From the NCBI RefSeq assembly GCF_921293095.1, contig NC_060251.1, positions 41,397,644 through 41,461,643 on the forward strand: a stretch of 64,000 nt of DNA, read 5' to 3'. This stretch comes from Ischnura elegans (lineage: Eukaryota; Arthropoda; Insecta; Odonata; Coenagrionidae). Positions 58,665 to 64,000 of the stretch are shown here, one piece after another. The notes under the pieces were generated by a model. That model made no database searches. It was given only the letters and a program-made list of their open reading frames with translations, and was not told where the DNA came from. Position 1 is the first letter of the stretch, and each line of letters opens with the position of its first letter. A program made the position numbers and the translations under genes.

Positions 58665-59060
58665 GATTACATATGCATATAACCCTGCAAGCCATCTACA
58701 GAGGTGTTTGGCGGGGGATGAACCATCACCAACATGCACCAGAGCAATAACAGGTAAGATGAGCTCTACGTCCTCAAAAGTGAAACAGATAATCGTCTCC
58801 AATCATCGTTACGTTATAATCAACGTCACCACCAATGGAGAAGTTTTTCTGTACCATGCAATAGAGCATTAAACTTTATTTCCACGGCCATGTACAACGC
58901 TACATTTATGCTACATATGACAAATTAGGTATAGGATTAAGCTATATCCTACTTACGAAATCAATCTGCCTGTGAAGCTAGAACATGAAAAAACATGCTG
59001 CCAGAATGAGGTACCAGGAAATTTCAGAAACTTGCATTAAGAAATACCTGCATAAGTTAG
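58665..59060 (-). mobile_element. CR1-like element, first part of a split copy
   Basis: CCCTGCAAGCCATCTACAGA and following blocks match the copy at 25,740. It continues at 60,070 after the insertions. Confidence 0.65.
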
Positions 59061-59593
59061 CAGGGGCGGATCCAGGATTTCTTTCTGAGGGGGGGGGGGG
59101 TGGACACAAGAAAGGTAATATGACATTTGGAGGAGGCGACCGACAACTGAGGTCATTTGCGCAATGAGAGAAGGGTACGGAGGGAAGGGTGGAGAGAAAC
59201 CCGGCGTCGCCAATAGCCTGCTCTTAATGAAAGGCGCCGAGGGGACCACGGCTTAACGACGCATCCGACGGACGGAATGTTGCGCTTGAAATGTCCTCCA
59301 CACAACATTCAAGCAGGGATCAGGCAGTCTCTGAAAATTCTCTGCCACTGCCGGGATTTGAAGCCGAGCCCGCCGGGTGGGAAGCCAACACTCTAGCCAC
59401 CACACCAACCCAATCCCCAGCAATCAAGGCCATATCCAGGATTTTGTTCTGGGTGGGGGCACAAGGATACCTCGTAATACAAAACGATCTCAATGATATT
59501 GGGACCCTTTTAAAAATCTTGCATATTTTTTCAGGGTCTGGGGAGGAGGGCACGTGCCCCCGTTACCCTTCCTCCCCCATATATCCACCTATG
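59061..59593 (-). mobile_element. hAT-type MITE, CAGGGGCGGATCCAGG family, carrying a SINE
   Basis: It begins CAGGGGCGGATCCAGG and ends TATCCACCTATG. Target duplication TAAGTTAG: left at 59,053-59,060; right begins at 59,594, is interrupted by the next MITE, and completes at 60,067-60,074. A reverse SINE (~59,117-59,418) is inserted inside. Confidence 0.85.
59117..59418 (-). mobile_element. tRNA-derived SINE, reverse copy
   Basis: On the minus strand it starts GGGGATTGGGTTGGTGTGG and has the B box GGCTTCAAATCCC and the same body as the SINE at 13,005. Its own target duplication is not clear. Confidence 0.8.
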
Positions 59594-59596
59594 TAA

Positions 59597-60066
59597 AGCC
59601 TTAATCACACGATGTTTTTTTCGTCGAGAAAGTGATCACTATCGCGATCACTTTTCCCGTCGCGAAAAGCGATCGCTCTAGTGATCATTTTTCTGAATTT
59701 CACGGTCACTCCCGCCATCGCTTTTCGCATCATTTCCGATATCACATGTTCCGGCTCGTTGTCATAGGACCCGCATCACGAAAATATATAGCGTGTTTGT
59801 TTATCTATATCATTCCCACGATTGTAAAACGTTGCGCTGCAAGCGCTCCATACGGGCGTGCGTTCCGATTGGCTGATATGGGGTTTTAGAGACGACTTTA
59901 GCGACGGAAAAAGCGACCGGACGAGTGATGAAAAATATCGATGGGAATCCTCATCGCGATCGCGATCAACAATAGCCGGCGACGATCATTTTGCGAGTGA
60001 TCACTCTAGTGATCGCGATAGTGATCACTTTCGCAACGAAATAAAAATGATCGTGTGATTCAGGCT
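59597..60066. mobile_element. 470-bp palindrome-rich MITE with TAA duplication
   Basis: Termini AGCCTTAATCACACGAT and ATCGTGTGATTCAGGCT; TAA on both sides. The ends are packed with GATCAC/GTGATC/GCGATCGC palindromes. It is inserted in the target duplication of the preceding element. Confidence 0.88.
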
Positions 60067-60069
60067 TAA

Positions 60070-60480
60070 GTTAGTAGGCTACATTACAAGTCAACTAACC
60101 TATTTTGAAGTCCAAACGCCACCGTTATAGTCTCTTATCGATCGCGGAAAAAAGACATCCAAAATCTATCATTTCCACGGTCTATCTCTCTTATACTATT
60201 TTTATGATATGATTATCCGTAGTATGTTGACGTGGCGGTTAAACGTGGGGAAATTAACTGCTCTTGAATTTACATATTCGGTTTAGTCTGTGTATGACCA
60301 TACGAGGTTTTCCCGGCGTGTAAGGTATAGATAAGTTTCTTGGGTTTTCCACCGGTTAATGTTCTCCATGTCTCCCATTTTAGTCTAGTTTTAGGTTTAG
60401 TTTAGGTTTAGTCTAGTTCACAATCTACGGTCTGTCCGTGATTCCCATCCGAGTTGTTTATATCGCCGTCTTTCGAACTG
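60070..60480 (-). mobile_element. CR1-like element, continuation
   Basis: CTACATTACAAGTCAACTAA and TATGTTGACGTGGCGGTTAA match 29,330-29,515. At ~60,300-60,420 a segment with CCACCGGTTAATGTTCTCCA (relative of the 27.8 kb foldback) and GGTTTAGT repeats interrupts it. Confidence 0.6.
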
Positions 60481-61054
60481 TAGAAGAGGTTAATCAAAGG
60501 TAGAAAAATCTTTCTTGAACGGTTAAAGATACCATGCATGCATCTAATTTCCAATTTTTACCTAATTACATCAAATTAGCAATAGATACTCAGATATAAT
60601 ATAGTTTGGCCGCCCACATGGACATTGGTCTAACTATGCGCTCCTCCGAGACACGACTTTCCAAACCTCAGAAGGGGGCACGTGCCCGAGGGGCAGATTT
60701 CAGGGGCCGTCAATATTTGAAAAGTATATTTAATTATTAAAACATCTTATGAATAAAAATTCTAGCAAACATACGGCGAGTAATTTCAACTACCGCATCT
60801 CAAAAATATAGCTTACAGATGTACCTACTATATTTTAGTCTTGGGGGAGATGGAGGGGGAACCAGGGGAGGGGGACTGTAAACTTGTCTTTGGCCCACCT
60901 GACAAAACTCCTAGTTCCGGCCCTATTCTATGAGGCATTTACTATTGTCATGAGTTGGAATTATGAATAAATCTGGAAGATAGCTTTATATTTTAAGTTA
61001 GGTTCAAGATGTATACATCATTAACATTCCCTCGTTGTCATCTTGGGTTTTCGA
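60481..61054. other. Intergenic, unassigned
   Basis: 60,660-60,920 has G-rich blocks and GGGGGCACGTGCCC, suggesting worn hAT MITE material, but no matched termini. Confidence 0.4.
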
Positions 61055-61135
61055 CAGGGATGGCAAGTGAAATGAAACGAAAATGATTCGTTTCGACCGG
61101 GAGGGAAATGAAAATACGAAGCCTGGTTGTAGGGT
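61055..61135 (+). mobile_element. CAGGGATGGCAAG hAT element, left-end fragment
   Basis: CAGGGATGGCAAGTGAAATG and the next ~60 bp match the left end of 20,994-21,906; truncated. Confidence 0.75.
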
Positions 61136-61225
61136 GGAACGGGGCACGTTTGCGCGGATTTTTTCTTCAACTAATTTCCTCATTATGATTTTTTAACTTT
61201 AGAAATGTTTGAAATTGTGTTTTTA

Positions 61226-62952
61226 TATAGCAGTCAATAAAGTTTCTTTATTTGATAAAGATGGTAAACTTGTCACCGAAAATATTGACAAAGCTAACAC
61301 TTTAAATTTCCACTTCGAAAGTGTATACACTACTGACGATACTCAGTTCAATTTAGACATCCCATATACTGAGGAATCGATGGAAGAAATATCTATACAA
61401 CGTGATGGGATAACTAAACAACTACAATCGATTAAGAATAGTAAATCTCCGGGTCCGGAGGGAATACCCGCGCGTGTCCTCAGGGAGTTAGCTCCACAGA
61501 TCGCACCTTATTTAGAGATCATATTCAAGTAGTCACTCTCCGAAGGGAAGTTACCGCCAGACTGGAAAATTGCAAGCGTTACACCCATATTCAAAAAGGG
61601 AAACAGACATGACCCAGGCAACTACCGTCCGATTTCATTAACATCGATTATAGGCAAGATACTTGAGCATATCGTCGTTAGCAATATCATGACTTTCTTG
61701 GACAGACGTAACTTCCTCCATGACTGTCAGCACGGATTCCAAAAAGGTAGATCATGCGAAACACAGCTCGCGCTCTTTCTTCACGACGTTATAAAATCTA
61801 GTGAATCGAAAAGACAAGTTGACGCACTGTTTCTAGATTTTAAGAAAACTTTCGACACTGTACCTCACAACAAACTTTTATACAAATTACAGTCATGCGG
61901 ATTAAACGAAACAGTTTTAAACTGGATACGCGACTTTCTCAGAGATCGTAAACAAAAAGTTGTTCTTGACGGAATTAGCTCCGATGTTGTAAACGTTACA
62001 TCAGGTGTTCCACAAGGAAGCGTAATCGCCCCCCTGTTGTCCATTATATACATTAATGATCTCTGCTCCCGCATTAGCAGTAAAATACGTTTATTTGCTG
62101 ACGACGCTGTCATCTATCGCGAAATTAGTGATCACTCTGACTATGAAATTCTATCATCTGACTTAAACAACGTTCTTTTGTGGAGCCAAGAGTGGGGACT
62201 CGAACTTAATCTGAGCAAATGCATGGCGGTACATTTCTTGCGGAATTCGTTCAACTCTAACCACGTTTATGCAGTGGATGGCATTAATGTAAAGGCAACA
62301 GACGAAGTGAAGTACCTGGGAGTTACGATAACTTCGAACCTCACGTGGGGAACACATATAAAGAATATTTGCGGCACAGCCCTGAAGAAATTAGGATTCG
62401 TCAAGCGTATTGTGGGAAGATTTTCGAATGAGAAAGTAAAGGAAAGGTGCTATTTCGCTCTCGCCCGACCGCACCTTGAATATGCAGCGAGCATATGGGA
62501 TCCGGTGCAGAAAGACTTAATCCGCGAACTGAATAAAATTCAAAGGAAGGCTGCGCGTTTCGCCAAAAACTGCTACGGGCGTACAGACAGCGTTACCCAG
62601 ATGTTAAGCGAGTTAGGCTGGGAGCCGTTGGAGACTCGGAGGCTGCGCGCTAGGCTTAGATTGCTTGAACAATTGAGAATGGATATCTTTAAGAGCGACA
62701 CAGAGAACATAATATTAGAGCCACTCTATATTTCCAGGTCCGATAGAAGCGATAAATTAAGAGAGATGTTTTGCCGAACGGATAGATATGCGAATTCGTT
62801 TTTCCCCCGAACCATAAAGGACTTTAATAAACGCTAGTCCCAACTTCGTTTGAGCACTTAATTTTTTTTAAGCTGTAAACGGCTGGTGTCCTAACACCCC
62901 CTGCCACACGCCTTTTAGGCGGCTTGCGGGATATTATGTAGATGTAGATGAA
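61226..62952 (+). pseudogene. CR1/Jockey-like non-LTR reverse transcriptase, 5'-truncated, one stop
   Basis: Enzyme of a LINE-type retrotransposon (target-primed reverse transcription). In one frame: SIKNSKSPGPEGIPARVL, then a TAG at 61,530, then DWKIASVTPIFKKG, NYRPISLTSI, HGFQKGRSCETQLA, LDFKKTFDTVPHNKL, TSGVPQGSVIAPLL and FADDAVIY (catalytic ADD), then the thumb and the C-terminal CRTDRYANSFFPRTIKDFN. The frame ends at 62,837, and the 3' UTR ends in a GATGTAGATG tail at ~62,952. The endonuclease domain is missing. Apart from the single stop the frame is intact for over 500 codons, so this is a young insertion. CR1/L2 or a related Jockey clade are the candidates. Confidence 0.9.
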
Positions 62953-62959
62953 AGTTAAA

Positions 62960-63419
62960 CTTTTATGCATTCATTTGTTTGCTATTTGTGTTTTCAACTG
63001 TAAAAAAATGTTTCTAGGTCTAAGTCTGTTGCGTATACTTGACCGGTTTACGTATTTAGCAATGATTTATAAACGTCTTCCCGATCCCCGAGCAATGGTT
63101 TACGTCGATCTTTTGTTAGGACTTTTTTCGCCAAAAATGAATCCCTCCTCCGAAAATCTGTTTTAACATCGCGAAATTGAGACAAGTTCAGGTACACGAA
63201 AAGGACTTTTTGCATCGGATATTTAACACGGCGATTTTCAAGGAAAAATGTCCAGAAACGAAGGCATTTCGCTCAGTAATGGACACTGAATGATCCACTT
63301 CAACCACGTAAGACCGGAGTTAAGCTCTCGATGTGGACTTTCTGACCACCAAATTGAGTTACCCCCCCCCCCCCCCCCCACTTCACCATGGTGATCGAGT
63401 ACTAATCAGATGTTCGAGT
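62960..63419. other. Intergenic, with poly-C run
   Basis: 63,361-63,379 is an uninterrupted C run. No gene recognised. Confidence 0.5.
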
Positions 63420-63540
63420 CACGGGCGTACCCAGTAAGGGGCAGCTGCCCCCCCCCCTCCCCCCTGGCAGCAAATATCGCAAATGTCTTCTGGGAAAATA
63501 TTTTTTCAAGCAAATAATTTTAAAAACTAATAAAGGGCTG
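63420..63540 (+). mobile_element. CATGGGCGTACCCAG hAT MITE fragment
   Basis: CACGGGCGTACCCAG and GGCAGCTGCCCCCC match the reversed right end of 39,462-39,758; the other end is not found. Confidence 0.55.
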
Positions 63541-64000
63541 TTACAGTTTCCTTAAAATGTTGATTTCATTCACCTTTTCCATGCTTAAATCTTGCCTACA
63601 ACTTGAATAACCATGCATGGTGGAGGCTAGCCATATGGCTTGCCCCGATATTTATTTCCAAATTAGTTCCAAAGGTTGAAAATTTGTTCCGTAGTAGATT
63701 CCAATGGAAATCCAAAGCAGTTCATACTGTGTCACATACGAGTTTGAAAGGTGTACAAATCAGTTGATGACACGGTAGGACGCTATGATGTCATGAACTG
63801 CTGAGTAACTTGTTTCAATTCCAAAGAAGTTCGAAAGCACATGCAAATCAGTGGTTACAAAGCACATACATGACAGTTCGAAATGGTTTACACAAAAGAA
63901 ATGTTTCCCCGAGTCGCAAGATTCATTGGGCTCTTAGCATTCATTTTGTTCGCAGAGTTCATATTTTCGTTCAAGTGATTCGTTTTGAACGATTCATTCA
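63541..64000. other. Window end, unassigned
   Basis: No recognised feature. Confidence 0.5.

Overview
The window is insect genomic DNA. It is AT-rich, its introns are kilobases long, and most of its length is mobile-element debris. It holds one clear protein-coding gene on the + strand, an ionotropic chemosensory receptor that I identify as Ir8a, the carboxylic-acid/acid-sensing IR co-receptor. The call rests on the kainate-receptor-like pore with QGGGEAPK, the TFTANLAAFLTVER third membrane segment, the long N-terminal domain, and the sequence that follows TM3. IR8a is known mainly from insects. The many lineages of hAT-type MITEs and the large introns suggest a big-genome hemimetabolous or early-branching insect rather than a fly, but the species cannot be named from sequence alone.

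Layout. Bases 1-10.2 kb are upstream DNA with no convincing gene: MITEs at 3.8, 7.9, 8.6 and 8.9 kb, a foldback element at 5.1-5.85 kb with CCAAT/TATA-like boxes, and a possible minus-strand coding fragment at 9.6-9.9 kb. The Ir8a coding region runs from 10,230 to 56,867. I resolve 18 exon segments whose phases all match and sum to 3,036 nt (1,011 residues plus stop). In order they encode a signal peptide, the amino-terminal domain, the S1 half of the ligand-binding domain, TM1, the pore loop, TM3, S2, TM4 and a long basic cytoplasmic tail. One intron uses a GC donor, and one candidate intron is only 51 nt. Bases 56.9-64 kb are intergenic and contain CR1/Jockey-like retrotransposon pieces, including one long reverse transcriptase at 61.2-62.95 kb interrupted by a single stop.

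The introns record many dated insertions. At least ten short non-autonomous elements carry CAG-type or TAG-type termini and 8-bp target duplications (hAT signature), several of them nested in one another. A 3,025-bp element at 26,175-29,199 has 637-bp terminal inverted repeats and a perfect 8-bp duplication. A second long-TIR element lies at 45,631-48,154. Both contain degraded coding pieces of one uncharacterised protein type. A 0.66-0.70-kb MITE family occurs five times, a tRNA-derived SINE has a perfect 15-bp target duplication, and palindromic MITEs have TTA or TAA duplications. Several foldback elements share a CTGANGA-hairpin-GAAAC signature that resembles a hammerhead-ribozyme core. About 290 bp just upstream of the Ir8a start codon recurs at ~20.7 kb in an intron and, more degraded, at the start of the window.
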